A DNA stretch of 28,404 bases from Zygnema cylindricum (GCA_037447655.1 JBBHKE010003370.1:1-28404), one strand, 5' to 3'; counted from the first letter of the stretch, positions 1 to 10,231 are shown. Numbers and translations are program-made. Notes: a model not told the origin generated them from the sequence alone.

Positions 1-59
1 AACTTCACTAAGTCTTGATCTGCCTACTCACGACTACCTACTACTAAACCCTAGTCATA

Positions 60-600
60 TAGGAACACTATGTAGTACAAGAAGGTACAAATGACGATGT
101 ACTTATTGTACGTCCATTGTACAACATGGTATACAAGGTGACACCTCTCAAATCAGGAGCCATGGTTCCTCCTCCCATCTTCTCAGGTATCAAATAATGT
201 GGCGCCACGTGGCACCGCGTGATGCAATCTCCAAATGCCGCCAAAAGCTCACTTTGAGTGGCGGCTACAATGCAGGCCGTCCGATCAAAACATATTTTAC
301 ACGGTTCAGATTCGCGTACGTGCATGAATTGTTTTTTTTCGTTAAGTTGGTGTTAATTAGTCGTCGCGGTAATGTTTATACACCTATGAAATCCGTCACG
401 TGTATCGTTTCGGTAACGCCTTCGTGGAAAAGGCTAACGTCTACATAGTGAACTACAAACCCAGGTTCAAATCTGGACGTATGCAACATTTTGGTAAAAT
501 ATCCTCAACTTCAAATTCTGCCACTTTCTAAATATGGCGACAACCATGGCATACCTTTGATCCGCACTCTCTCTCTTTAAAGTAAAACTAAAATAGAAAA
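60..600 (+). repeat. Dispersed repeat family, copy a (tRNA-like boxes)
   Basis: No gene. Segment 85-300 resembles 6345-6580: both begin with GTAC-rich sequence around a CCATTGTAC(A/G)ACATGG core and continue through a GCGCCACGT block and a GGCCGTCCGAT block. Near 464-474 there is a polymerase III B-box-like GGTTCAAATCT followed by CATTTTGGTAAAAT, the same order as in the copy at 6340-7100. The copy is strongly diverged and its tail after about 540 is poor. Short open frames here are not recognisable proteins. Confidence 0.5.
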
Positions 601-779
601 GTGAACTATTTAATTACCTCTTTTCAACAAAATGACACCGTTGCGGTACATACATCATTTCGGTTGTACGATATTATTTCGGCAAGTGGACTTCAATTTG
701 CTTCACGACATTTGTGGGATATTTGACGACACGCGTAGATTTCACTTGGATATTTGTGACCACGCTGTTGATTTTAACT
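601..779. other. Unassigned spacer between two repeat copies
   Basis: I see no gene. The stretch is AT-rich with a few GTAC motifs and separates two oppositely oriented copies of the same dispersed repeat. Confidence 0.3.
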
Positions 780-1350
780 AAAGGTTTTAATAGTATTTTC
801 TAGGTCTAAATAGATAGAATAGAGTGACAAACGCAGGCAGTCTGCCTCCACCTTCTCCCTCCATCCCCCATACTTGATGTAGTCACTGAAGGAGAGAGAG
901 AGAATAGTAGAGCCATGACTGCCTAAGCTTCACCAATGAAGGACTGAAACCGGACTCGAACCTTTGACCGGTAAAGCATGGCGTAGCAGTTCGCTCTAAC
1001 CGGTCTGTTGTAGTAGTTCGCTAGGGTATATAAGGTTTGACATAAATTTAAACAATGTTACGACAGTAATTTCGATTAACGGAAATGTAAACATAGATAC
1101 ATGGAACAAGTTAAATACAGTGCGGATACGATTCCGCACGAAACAAATTAGTAAGACGTTTATTTTAACAGTTGAGATGAGATACTAAATTATATCTAAC
1201 AGCGCACATCATCGCCGAGATCCCAGAATGGTCACTTTGGCATTTTGTGACGTGGCGTGACCTAGCGCCACATGGAGAGATAACAATCGGTCGCGATAAC
1301 TCCGAGGGGCGTACGGACGACTAAAAAAGTGGACACGCGTCTGCTTAATG
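780..1350 (-). repeat. Dispersed repeat family, inverted copy b (SINE-like part 785-1012)
   Basis: Read on the minus strand, 1012-785 holds an A-box-like CGGTTAGAGCG (992-1002), a B-box GGTTCGAGTCC (952-962), a CATGGCTCTA block, an AGTGACTACATCAAG block and the tail AGACCTAGAAAATACT. The copy at 6775-7095 shows the same blocks in the same order on the plus strand. This is the layout of a tRNA-derived SINE. The flanking 1013-1350 (minus) again resembles the GCGCCACGT part of the larger repeat. It cannot fold as an intact tRNA, so it is a tRNA-derived repeat and not a tRNA gene. Confidence 0.55.
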
Positions 1351-1514
1351 GTTCAACTATGTAGCAGGAGGAGCTTTGGCCAACTATAAGGAGCGTCAAC
1401 ACTTGTTGATGGCTCCTAGCATCAAAAGATCAGATCCGGCTTTGGACGCCAAAGCCCTTCAACCAGCAGCCAACCTTGGTGCCACCGCAGCACTTCCTTT
1501 CACCTCCACATTCA
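1351..1514. other. Unassigned sequence with a short open frame
   Basis: A plus-strand open frame from about 1376 runs into the next repeat and ends at 1627. Its translation is compositionally plausible (MANYKERQHLLMAPSI at its start) but I do not recognise it. It may be a retroelement fragment. Confidence 0.2.
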
Positions 1515-1815
1515 CTATGGTAGGACTTAGAAAATTTGGTAGACAGGACCCTCTCTCCCAAATAGCTTTTGTAGAAAAGGTCAACTTTGACCCACTATAC
1601 TTACTTCTCAGGGGAGCAAATTCATAGATTACTTTTGCTATAGACTCAAGAGAGTCTTGCCTTCACGGGGGTGAGGGTGGTGAGAGTGTTTGTGTGCCAG
1701 TGTGGCGGCCATTCTCGCTGAAACAAAAACGGGTTAGGGTTTTCTTAGAGGCTTAGTGTGAGCTACCTACTCTGAGGACCTATGGTGGTCTCAAAGGTAC
1801 AGGTTATGGGCCCAC
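1515..1815 (+). repeat. LTR-like repeat, copy A
   Basis: The stretch around CTCTCTCCCA, GTCAACTTTGACCC, CTCAGGGGAG, GACTCAAG(A/G)GAGTCTTGCC and CTCTGAGG(A/T)CCTATGG is found again, inverted, at 6010-6335. A more diverged direct copy is at 5395-5655. The inverted copy directly follows a gypsy chromodomain, so this may be an LTR of that element (inference). It abuts the copia gag remnant that starts near 1828. No TSD was identified. Confidence 0.5.
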
Positions 1816-1827
1816 CCTCTAGGGTGC

Positions 1828-2841
1828 CCATCTTTAATGGAACTAGCTTCATATAATAGGAGAGTATGATGACAAAAGCTCTATGTGAGAAAAGGTTTTG
1901 GGGAATAGTGAGTGGACGCGTGAGGCGACCACCCAGTCTTGGCATCCCTTCTGGGTTTGGAGGAAGCAGATTCACCAGAGATGCAGATCCATCTCCAACG
2001 CAGGTGACAAAGAAAAGGGATTTGGTTGACAAACGAAAGGAGAAAGAGACGATCACACCGATAACAATCGGTTCGACATTCATGTCACCTATTCCAAGGA
2101 ACGAGGAGAATGATACCGATACCTGGGACTACAACAATATGGCCACAATGCACTTCATCTTCCGCCATCTTACTCAAGGGCTTGCATCTCCTCATTTGCA
2201 CGTAGAGAGGGCATCTGATCTCTAGGTGGCTCTCATAGAGATATACCGAAGTGGTATGATTCAACAATAGCAGTTGGCTGATCAAAAAATTATCGCATAT
2301 GTATACCAGAGGGGGAAGATGCTTCATTTTTGTAATGAGCTCCCAACACTTTTCATGGAGCAAGAGAGTGCTGGACAGGTTGAAACTTATAAGATGAAGG
2401 TTAACTGCTTGCTCATGAAGTTACCAGATGAGTTCTAGAACATGGTCAACCGTGTGCAAGATTTGCCAAACTCAAGGTGGATATGGAATTCAATGGTAGG
2501 GATAATTCTCGTTTGGGAGAACACAATTGAGATCCGAAGGGGAGGAAAGAAAGGGCAAGCCTTGGCAGCTGGGACCGATTGGAGGAACAACGATTCTAAG
2601 AAACCGGTCAAAAGTTATAGAGGGGGGGGGCAGAAAAATCAGACCGAGGAGTTTGGACCAATGGCCTTCATTTTTGTAAGAAACCATTGCAGTATATGGC
2701 GTAGTGTACTAAGCTAACCGAATTTGGTTAAAGGAGGGGCAGATCGGTGGACCTCCAAGAGGAAAGAAAAAGGCTTTTGTGACTCAGGTACACGAGGAGG
2801 AATCCGAGGACGAGGAAAGTGAGCTTTAGCTAGATGAGGAG
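1828..2841 (+). pseudogene. gag: Ty1/copia gag remnant (internal region 1)
   Basis: The frame FNGTSF followed by MMTKALCEKRFWGIVSG matches the N-terminal signature of plant copia Gag, which packages element RNA in virus-like particles. The same frame continues with stop codons inside it (near 1852, 2223, 2268 and 2436) through RGKMLHFCNELPTLF and LMKLPDEF, typical Gag core segments, to TAA near 2715. A degraded CCHC zinc knuckle is visible in another frame near 2667-2710 (HFCKKP...CTKL), so there is also a frame shift. The upstream end is cut by LTR-like repeat A and the original 5' LTR is not seen. It is non-functional as read. Confidence 0.75.
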
Positions 2842-3165
2842 TTGGAGGCAAAAACTGAGGTCGGAATTCCTCGAAAGAAGAAGTGTGCTTTTGGAGGTTT
2901 GAAAGGTGAAGGAGGTTGGATTGTGGATTCCGGTGCCTCCATGCACATGTGTAAGGATAAACACCTATTCACAAAGATGAGAAAGATTCCCACTGTAGAG
3001 ATTGAGTATGGTGATGGGAAGGTAGTCACTTCTACTATGGTAGGATTAGTAGATCTGAAAGTCTTAATGGAGGGAAAGACATCCATAGTGACATTCTCTG
3101 CTGTGTTGTTTATTTCCAGAGTTAAACAAAAACCTCATCTCAACGTCTGTGTAAGTTTTTAAGGG
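2842..3165 (+). pseudogene. Ty1/copia aspartic protease remnant
   Basis: The frame contains GGWIVDSGASMHMC near 2910-2952, with the D-S-G active-site triad of retrotransposon aspartic proteases, then YGDGKVVTSTMVGLVDLKV. The protease normally cuts the Gag-Pol polyprotein. The frame ends at TAA 3160-3162 before the GAG-pre-integrase segment, which continues in another frame. It sits between gag and integrase in normal copia order. It is a fragment of a dead element. Confidence 0.75.
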
Positions 3166-4235
3166 TTTTAATACTAGCACTAGGAAGGGAACCTTTACTG
3201 CTAGCTTTGAGGAGGAAGTTTATTTCATTTCTGAAAAAGGTAGCCAAGGGATGTTTACGCTGATTTTGAGCAATGAAAAGAAGAAACTTTACTATGCTGG
3301 TGTTCATGATATTATGTTGTGGCATAAGAGGCTTGGACATGTGCATTTAGATTAGTTGAAAGAAATGAAAAAGATGGGAATAGTGGAAGGAATTCAGTTC
3401 GCAGAAAGTGAAAACCTAAGTGACTGTAGTGGTTGTGCTCAAGGTAAGACACACAGGATACCCTTCCCAAAGGAAGCCTCTTATAAAGGGGAAAAAGTGT
3501 TAGACTTGGTACACACTGATATTTGGGGACCGGCCAAAGTGCCCTCACCCAGTGGTAAAAGGTTTATGATGACAATCACTGACAATTGATCTCGATACTC
3601 TAGAGTGTATTTTTTGAAAAATAAGTCAAAGGCCCCACAGGTTTTTAAGGAATATAAGGCATTGAGTGAGAAACTCCATGAAACCTCTATTAAAAGAGTA
3701 AGGAGTGATAATGGGGGGGAGTATACCTCCAATCAGCTTGAGGATTTTCTGAGAGAAGATGGAGTGCAACACCAAAAGACAGTTCCTGAAAATCCTGAAC
3801 AGAATGGTGTAGCCCACAGGTTAAATAGAACTCTAAGTGATAGTGCCAAGAGTTAGCTCTCAGATAAGAAAATAGGAAAGAGATTTTGGGTCGAAGTTAT
3901 GAACAATGCAAATAATCTCAAAAATAGAGTTCTCACTTCAGCAATAAAAGGCCAAACCCTTTATGAGAGATAAACCGGCTGATAACAAGATGTTTCACAC
4001 AATGATTTTCATTAGTCGAGCATTCAGCCTAAACACAGATCGGTCAAATTGGAAGTTAGATATGAAAGGAAAACCAAGATATCTGTTAGGATATGATGAA
4101 GATGTAAAAGGATATAGTGTTTATGATCTCAAGAGTGAAGATATAATCCTAGTAAAGCAGCTAGTGGTCATGGATGAAGGGAAATCAATAGATCCATTTA
4201 AGCATACAAAGAGAGTCAAAATAAGATTTTAGTCA
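3166..4235 (+). pseudogene. Ty1/copia integrase remnant (internal region 1)
   Basis: GAG-pre-integrase and integrase pieces follow in order. The HHCC zinc-binding part is visible as WHKRLGHVH (about 3319-3346) and CSGCAQGKTHR (about 3427-3455). Catalytic-core residues appear as HTDIWGP (about 3510), RSDNGGEY (about 3697) and NPEQNGVAHR (about 3790), so the D, D, E triad is still legible. In-frame stops occur at about 3354 (within LD*LKEM), 3588 and 3855, and a frame change lies near 3950. The C-terminal part (RYLLGYDEDVKGYSVYDL, 4078-4131) ends at TAG 4230. Nothing resembling RT or RNase H follows. The sequence passes within 90 bases to a polypurine stretch and an LTR, so the second half of pol has been deleted. 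Confidence 0.8.
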
Positions 4236-4319
4236 AAAAAATCTGATGACTTTGAGCTTCCTAACTATCCAGGTTTTCAAGGAGATGATCATCTTGCAGG
4301 TACAAAGTAAACCGAGGAG

Positions 4320-5092
4320 TGTTGTTTTTGGAAAGCTTTAAGTCTCAACAAATTTATAGGACGGCGGAAAAATAGATCTATAAGGACAGGGGTCGTCATT
4401 AGAATCACAGTGCAGGTTTTTGAATGGTACCGACAACGCAGCTGCTACGCAGATGGAACAAGCGCAACTGTGGTTATTTTTGATATGGTCTGTACGGACA
4501 AACGCAGCCTGCCAAACAACAGTTTAAACCCAACTGCGGATATTTTGGTACATGACAACGCACTTGCTACGAAACAGGACAAACGCAGCAGCGGCTAACT
4601 TTTGTATGTGATAACGCAGCTGCTACGAAGCTACGGATATTTGAATATAATCAGGAATTGAAATTCGCTACTGCCGTTGATCTGAATCAAGTCAACAGAC
4701 GAGATTCACGTAGCCAGGCGACAAGTATTTTATCAAATCACCTGTATAGGATTCTCAGTCATATTGAGTGTACAGTGATAGATTAGTTCTTAGCGTAAGT
4801 AGGTGCACTTAGACCTTAGTGGCAATTTAGTTCTTTTGGATGTATCGTTTTGGAAAACTTGTATCGGCGGTACAGCACTATGTAGGACGACAACTGAGTG
4901 AAGAGTATAAGACTTAGGACGTAGAACATTTTAAGTATCCAGACTTCCAGACTGTGTAATCTGCAAATTGTTTTTGGGAAACTTCTGAGTTGCATTTCTT
5001 GGTGTATGCTTGATCAATTGAGCTGAAACTTTGGGAGTTGTCAGTCTTTGTGATATTCTATACTGTGGTATAGTTTGAAACAGTTTGGTTGA
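4320..5092 (+). mobile_element. Copia LTR 1
   Basis: This 773-bp block starts TGTTGTTTTTGG just after a purine run (ACCGAGGAG) and is repeated at 9339-10110 with about nine in ten bases alike by eye. It ends ...GGTTGA where the other copy ends GGTTCA. Next comes TTGTATCAGATTTGG, which resembles the initiator-Met-tRNA primer-binding site of copia elements. The left third carries about six spaced copies of an ACGCAGCTGCTACG-like motif. TATAAGA near 4897 is a possible TATA box. LTRs carry the element's promoter and polyadenylation signals. Confidence 0.8.
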
Positions 5093-5114
5093 TTGTATCA
5101 GATTTGGTGAGCTG
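5093..5114 (+). other. Probable copia primer-binding site 1
   Basis: TTGTATCAGATTTGGTGAGC directly follows LTR 1 and resembles the TGGTATCAGAGC-type site complementary to initiator tRNA-Met used by plant copia elements. The same sequence follows LTR 2. Confidence 0.5.
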
Positions 5115-5165
5115 TAGAAAACAGCTGTTTAATACGATTCTTGATTAGCTTCTGTAAGTGAGATC

Positions 5166-5371
5166 ATGTCTACTTCCACTACTACTGCTGATGCTCCACC
5201 TGCTCCAGTCGTTGTAGAACAGCAGTGGCAAAATGTCATTGGAAAGCGGGAATCCGGGAAGCATAAGGACAAGTCCGGAGAAGACAAGCGTCCACTCCAT
5301 GGCCTTCTCGTACACAGGCCGTACAGAAAGTACATCGGCTATAGTACCTTTCTGTACTATACAGTCTTCTG
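5166..5371 (+). pseudogene. gag: Start of copia gag (internal region 2), truncated
   Basis: ATG at 5166 opens a frame MSTSTTTADAPPAPVVVEQQ, 73 bases after the LTR, which is the position expected for copia gag. The same start occurs after LTR 2 at 10184. About 45 residues look like gag leader. From about 5305 the sequence turns into GTAC-rich repeat DNA. A perfect-looking inverted repeat GTACAGAAAGTAC (5321-5333) / GTACCTTTCTGTAC (5344-5357) with a 10-base loop overlaps the end of the frame. The rest of gag, protease and most of integrase are absent from this internal region. Confidence 0.55.
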
Positions 5372-5394
5372 ATTAGTTTTGTACTTCAGTAGAT

Positions 5395-5655
5395 AGGAGT
5401 TGTGAGAGGGTTTAGGACTTAGTGGATTGAGGAGGTAGCCGCCTCTCTCCCAACAAGCTGGTATAAATATTGGCATCTTTGCCACTCTATAATTAATCGC
5501 ATTGTTGGGCGTTTTCAGTGATTCTTTTTGCTGTGGACTCACGGGAGTTCAGATTGCACAGGGGTGCAGTCAGGTTATCTATTTGTCTACTAGGGTGGCA
5601 GTTGCTCTCGTTGAAAGTGGGTTAATCAAAAACTACCTAGAGGCTATCTCGATTT
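5395..5655 (+). repeat. LTR-like repeat, copy B
   Basis: It shares with copies A and C the order AGGACTTAG, CCTCTCTCCCA, (GA)TTCTTTTTGCT, GACTCA.GGGAGT, a GGTGGCAGTT-like block and CTAGAGGC. It is the most diverged copy. TATAAATA at about 5462 could be a TATA box if this strand is the transcribed one. It lies in the foreign insert that interrupts copia internal region 2. Confidence 0.45.
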
Positions 5656-5669
5656 TGGTCTAAATGGGG

Positions 5670-5965
5670 GATACAGAATTGCATGTTTTCCATGTTTCGC
5701 TCCTCAAACCATTTCATGACCTCGATTCAATTTTTCCAAATCTCTTTTGACATACACCCTTGTCTCTAGTTCCTGGTACTTCTGCAGAGTACGAAGTGGA
5801 AGAAATTCTACAATCTCGCTAGCTACAACAGGGACATTCCCCAAATACTCAGTATCTTATGCGCTGGAAGGGTTATGGAATGGAGGACGATTCTTGGGTT
5901 GACGAAAGCGACATCCATACTTTGGAATTGTTGCGTAGATTCAAGCAGAGTGCGAACACTTAGAC
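5670..5965 (+). pseudogene. Ty3/gypsy chromovirus integrase C-terminus with chromodomain, remnant
   Basis: One frame reads VFHVSLLKPFHD (about 5687-5721), the conserved end of gypsy integrase. After one stop codon it continues YEVEEILQSR, a second stop, then QYLMRWKGYG, DDSWVDESDI and LELLRRFKQ. This is the signature of a chromodomain, which in chromoviruses steers integration to particular chromatin. Two in-frame stops (about 5749 and 5820) show it is dead. No RT, RNase H or integrase core of the gypsy element is in the window. A purine run follows at about 5970, then LTR-like repeat C. Confidence 0.85.
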
Positions 5966-6009
5966 TAACAGGGGAGGTAGACACAACAAGCGTACAAGGG
6001 AGTCGAATC

Positions 6010-6335
6010 GCAGCGTGGTGCAACTTTGAGACATCCATAGGACCTCAGAGTAGGCAGCTCACACGAAGCCTCTAGGATAACCCTGACCCCTTTGTGTTTC
6101 AGCAAGAATAACTGTCACCTTGGTAGACAAAATCCTGACTACCTTCACTCTTCTGAAGGCAAGACTCCCTTGAGTCGATAGCAAAAAGAATCTTTGAATT
6201 TTCTCCCCTGAGCAGTAAGTTATGAAGGGTCAAAGTTGACATTTTGTACAGAAGCTCACTGGGAGAGAGGGTCCAATCTATAAAATTATTTCTAAGTCCT
6301 ATCTCTCTCTAAAACTCTATCTAATGAAGTACGAC
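6010..6335 (-). repeat. LTR-like repeat, copy C (inverted)
   Basis: The reverse complement matches copy A at 1515-1815 over nearly its whole length, including CTCAGGGGAGAAAATTCA, GACTCAAGGGAGTCTTGCC and CTCTGAGGTCCTATGG. It lies downstream of the chromodomain, where the 3' LTR of the gypsy element would be. If so, the plus strand is the element's sense direction and copies A and B are reversed LTRs (inference). Confidence 0.55.
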
Positions 6336-6339
6336 ACCA

Positions 6340-7100
6340 ATCATAATAGTGTATTGTACATAAAGGTACAGGTGCCAGTGTACTTTATGTACGGCCATTG
6401 TACGACATGGCCAATAATCAAACACATGTCATTTTTGGATTCGTTCCTGGAATCCTCGTAGATGTCGTAATCAAATGAAATTGCGCCACGTAGCGATTGA
6501 TGGGATGTCGTCCGCAATCCGCCGAAAACCCATTCCGCAATCTCGGCATGCTTCGTGGCCGTCCGATTAAGCTAGATTTTAATCGTGGTCGTCATAAATA
6601 CTTGCGCAATATTTGTTTCGCCTTCGAAACAATATACCCGATATTTGTTTCGGAACTACCAGACGCCGTACATTACAAACTGTATCTAAGTCGAAACATC
6701 CCGTTGAATGAAATAGTCTAAATGTTAACATGTAAATAAATATTAAACCCTATATCATGTATCTCTGGTTTAGACTAGATGGTTAAGGCTACCGGCTACC
6801 AGCTGCATTGACGGACGGCAAGTACCAAGTTCAAATCTTGGGTCCGCCAATCTCATTTTGGTAAAATCTACCAACCTAATATCTGTCCCCGTAGAGATAG
6901 CGCTGGGGGCCATGGCTCTATCTCCCTCTCCAACTTTTAGTGACTGCGACAAGTGTGGGCATGGCTCTAGCTTCCTCTTCAATTTCTCAGTGACTGCAAC
7001 AAGTTTGAGAGTTGGAGAGAGAAGTTAGAGATAGACTGCCTCGGCTTCTTTATTTCTTTTCAGACCTAGAAAATACTTTTAAACCAGTAGTTTCTACACT
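6340..7100 (+). repeat. Dispersed repeat family, copy c (fullest copy, SINE-like part 6775-7095)
   Basis: The left part (6345-6770) resembles copy a, with GTAC-rich DNA, GCGCCACGT and GGCCGTCCGAT. The right part holds an A-box-like TGGTTAAGGCT (6780-6790) and a B-box-like AGTTCAAATCT (6828-6838). CATTTTGGTAAAATC follows, then two tandem CATGGCTCTA...GTGACTGC(G/A)ACAAGT modules (about 6911-7007) and the tail AGACCTAGAAAATACTTTTAAA. It ends where copia integrase coding sequence resumes at about 7108. No tRNA cloverleaf can be drawn with confidence. Confidence 0.55.
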
Positions 7101-7107
7101 GGACGGG

Positions 7108-9184
7108 TAGGAAACCGGATGTCAGTCACTTCAAAGTCTTTGGAAGTAAATGCTTTATTTTGGAGACGTCTAATGATAGATGGAAAATTGAACCTAAGGG
7201 ATTGTCGGGCATTTTGTTAGGATATAATGATCACTCTAAAGGTTATAGAGTGTTTATTTTTAAGAGGCAAAAAATCATTGTAGCAAGGAATATCGTTGTG
7301 AAAGATGAACTAGACTTGATATACTTATTTAAAATTACAAAGCAACAGAAGCATCAAAAAGTACAAGACTATGTCATTTTAGATAGCATCCATAATATTG
7401 TCCCACAAATGCAAAATTCACCAGTGGTACCACCGGAGTCGGACCATAATTGGGTTCCACAACAAGTTCGTTTCGAAGCGCAACAACAACAATCAGTGCC
7501 TACGGATCGCAACCAGCGCAACAAGCGCAACGCACGGGATCCGACAATTTCAGCCTCAAAATTTCCGGGGGGAAGAAGATCTAGTAGCCGCCTGCAAGCA
7601 AGTTCTCACTTTGCCTACTCGGCAGCCTCAGGGGAGCCTCTAACCATCCGGGAAGCCTTCTCATCACCGGAGCGGAATCACTGGATCGAGGCAGCAAACG
7701 ATGAAATGAAGTCGATCATGGAGGCTCAGACATGGGAGCTTGTGGACCTTCCTCCGGATCGAAAAGCGATCGGCAGCAAATGGGTATTCAAGGTGAAGTT
7801 AAATCCAGATAATACCATTGAACGATACAAGGCTAGACTTGTGGCAAAGGGTTCTAATCAAAAGGAAAGAATTGACTTTGAAGAAACTTTTTCTCATGTT
7901 GTAAGATTTCCAATAGTTAGGATTTTGCTATCTCTAGCAGCTATAGAAGATATGGAAATTCATCAGATGGATGTAAAGACAGCCTTTCTGCGTGGAGAAC
8001 TAGAAGAAACCATTTACATGCAGCAGCCTGAAATATATGCAGAACCAGGAAAAGAACACTTAGTATGTAAACTGCTAAAATCATTGTACGGCCTAAAACA
8101 GGCCCCGAGGCAATGGAATCTTAAACTTGATGAATTCTTAGCTGGTCTAGGCTTTAACACGATAAGCTCTGATCACTCTGTCTATGTTTTACATGGTGAG
8201 GATGGAATAGTATATATAGCAGTATACGAAGATGATCTACTATTAGTCAGCAAATCAATGGTTGAAATTAACAAAATTAAAACTGTTTTGAAATCACGGT
8301 TCGAGATGAAAGACCTCGGTGAGGCAAAATATATATTGGGTATTCAGGTGGAGAGGACTCAAAAGGAGGCTATTGGAAACATGTTAGATGAATATGGAAT
8401 GCGGGGGGCAAAAGGATGTGTAACACCAATGGAGTTTCGGCATAGGTTAGAGGGGGAAGAAACAGAACCGGGTGTTATTGTCAGTGAAATTTTTGAGTCA
8501 GGGGAGGATGATCCTATGACATTGATACCTTACAGACAGATAGTGGGAAGTTTAATTTATTTCATGAACTGTACCCGTCCGGATATTGCTGCAGCAGTTG
8601 GGGCACTGAGCAGAAGTCTAGAGAATCCAAGGAAATCTGACCGTGATGCAGCAAGAAGAGGTTTAAGATACTTGGCAGGAACCAAAGACCTCAAACTCAC
8701 ACTAGGCGGAGGAGAAGTGAAGTTGCAAACATGGAGTGATGCAAACTATGGCGATATGCCAAGTCGAAAATCCACCACGGGATTCGTTCTGCAAATTGGG
8801 AACGAGACTTGTTGTTGGAGCAGCAAACTTCAAAAGGTCACGGCACAATCGACGATGGAGTCAGAATATATGGCAGCAAGCTCGGCCCTTAAAGAACTCC
8901 TATGGGTGAAATCCGTGTTACAAGAATTGGGATACATGTAGGTTGGTCCACAGGTGATCTGGTGTGATAACCAGGCTGCCATTGCCATTGCTTCTAACCC
9001 AAGTCACCATTTCAAAAGCAAACACATGGATGTAAGATTACACTTTGTAAGAGAAAAATTGTTCTCTAGAGTGATTAAATTATGTTATTTGCCAGATGCA
9101 AAAATGGTTGCTGATATGCTCACTAAAGCTCTTCCGGCTCTTAAGCTGAAGTATTGTAGGGACGCAGTGGGATTAAGTGAATAG
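7108..9184 (+). pseudogene. pol: Ty1/copia integrase C-term, reverse transcriptase and RNase H (internal region 2)
   Basis: Coding similarity starts at TGRKPDVSHFKVFGSKCFI, the end of the integrase, followed by SGILLGYNDHSKGYRVF. A linker precedes the reverse transcriptase: NHWIEAANDEMKSIM, TWELVDLPP, SKWVFKVK, YKARLVAKG, HQMDVKTAFLRGELEE, LYGLKQAPRQW and the catalytic region IAVYEDDLLLVSK. The usual YVDD is YEDD here, and about nine residues present in the homologue at 11160 are missing after GIQVER. RNase H follows (SDANYGD, ESEYMAASSALKE, then after TAG 8939-8941 CDNQAAIAIA and HMDVRLHFVREK). It ends at TAG 9182-9184. The element copies its RNA to cDNA. The stop, the YEDD change and the missing gag/protease make this copy dead. 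Confidence 0.85.
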
Positions 9185-9338
9185 CTGAGTTGCTACACTG
9201 ATATACTGCTATACTGCTCTAGTCCAATAACGAGAATATATTGGGACTACGTGACTTGCTAAAAATGCTACTTTGCTATGCTGCGCTAGTTCGACATCGC
9301 AGCTGCGCTGACATATTGAGTCTAAAGCTTTAGGGGAG
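9185..9338 (+). other. Pre-LTR spacer with polypurine tract
   Basis: Non-coding 3' end of copia internal region 2. The last 15 bases, AAAGCTTTAGGGGAG (9324-9338), directly precede the TG of LTR 2 and look like the polypurine tract that primes plus-strand DNA synthesis. Confidence 0.6.
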
Positions 9339-10110
9339 TGTTGTTATTGGAAAGCTTTAAGTCTCGGCAAATTTATAGGACGGCGGAAAAATAGATCTAT
9401 ATGGACACGCGTCGTCATTAGAATCACACTACAGGTTTTTGAATGGTACCGACAACGCAGCTGCGACGCAGATGGAACAAGCGCAGCTGCGGTTATTTTT
9501 GATATGGTCTGTACGGACAAACGCATTTTGCGACGCAACAGTTTAAACCCAACTGCGGATATTTTGGTACATGACAACGTAGTTACTACGCAACAGGACA
9601 AACGCACCTGCGGCTAACTTTTGTATGTGATAACGCAGCTGCTACGAAGCTGGGGATATTTGAATATAATCAAGAATTGGACTGCGCTACTGCGGTTGAT
9701 CTGAATCAAGTCAACAGACGAGATTCACTTAGCCAGGCGACAGGTATTTTATCAAATCACCTGTATAGGATTCTCAGTCATATTGAGTGTACAGTGATAG
9801 ATTAGTCTTAGCGTAAGTAGGTGCACTTAGAGCTTAGTGGCAGTTTAGTTCTTTTGGATCTATCGTTTTGGAACACTTGTATCGGCGGTACAGCACTATG
9901 TAGTAGGACAACTGAGTGAAGAGTATAAGACTTAAGACGTAGAACATTTTAAGTATCCAGACTTCTAGACTGTGTAATCTGCAGACTGTTTTTGGGAAAC
10001 TTCTGAGTTGCATATCTTGGTGTATGTTGGATCAATTGAGTTGAAACTTTGGGAGTTGTCATTCTTTGTGATTTTCTATACTGCGGTATAGTATGAAACA
10101 GTTTGGTTCA
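9339..10110 (+). mobile_element. Copia LTR 2
   Basis: It begins TGTTGTTATTGG after the polypurine tract and ends GGTTCA before the TTGTATCAGATTTGG primer site. It aligns along its full length with LTR 1 (4320-5092), with scattered substitutions and a few single-base indels. It carries the same spaced ACGCAGCTGC motifs in its left third. Because a further internal region follows, this LTR is shared between internal regions 2 and 3 and has no flanking target duplication. Confidence 0.8.
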
Positions 10111-10231
10111 TTGTATCAGATTTGGTGAGCTGTAGAAAACAGATGTTTTATAAGATTCTTGATTAGCTTCTGTAAGTGAGATCATGTCTACTTCCACTAC
10201 TATTGCTGATGCTCCACCTGCTCTAGTGGTT
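10111..10231 (+). pseudogene. gag: Primer site and start of copia gag (internal region 3), truncated
   Basis: The primer-binding-like sequence at 10111 and ATG at 10184 (MSTSTTIADAPPALVVV) repeat the arrangement after LTR 1. At about 10235 the gag frame passes abruptly into the linker upstream of RT, so nearly all of gag, protease and integrase is deleted. Confidence 0.6.

Noticed and set aside
68-448. Overlapping short frames on both strands
   Set aside because: No recognisable domain; the region is a dispersed repeat with a diverged copy at 6340.
945-1012. tRNA gene on the minus strand
   Set aside because: A and B boxes are recognisable but the D stem and acceptor stem do not pair; better explained as a tRNA-derived repeat.
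7160-8941. Functional 593-residue retrotransposon polyprotein
   Set aside because: Starts inside integrase, has YEDD, lacks an internal segment and stops before the end of RNase H.
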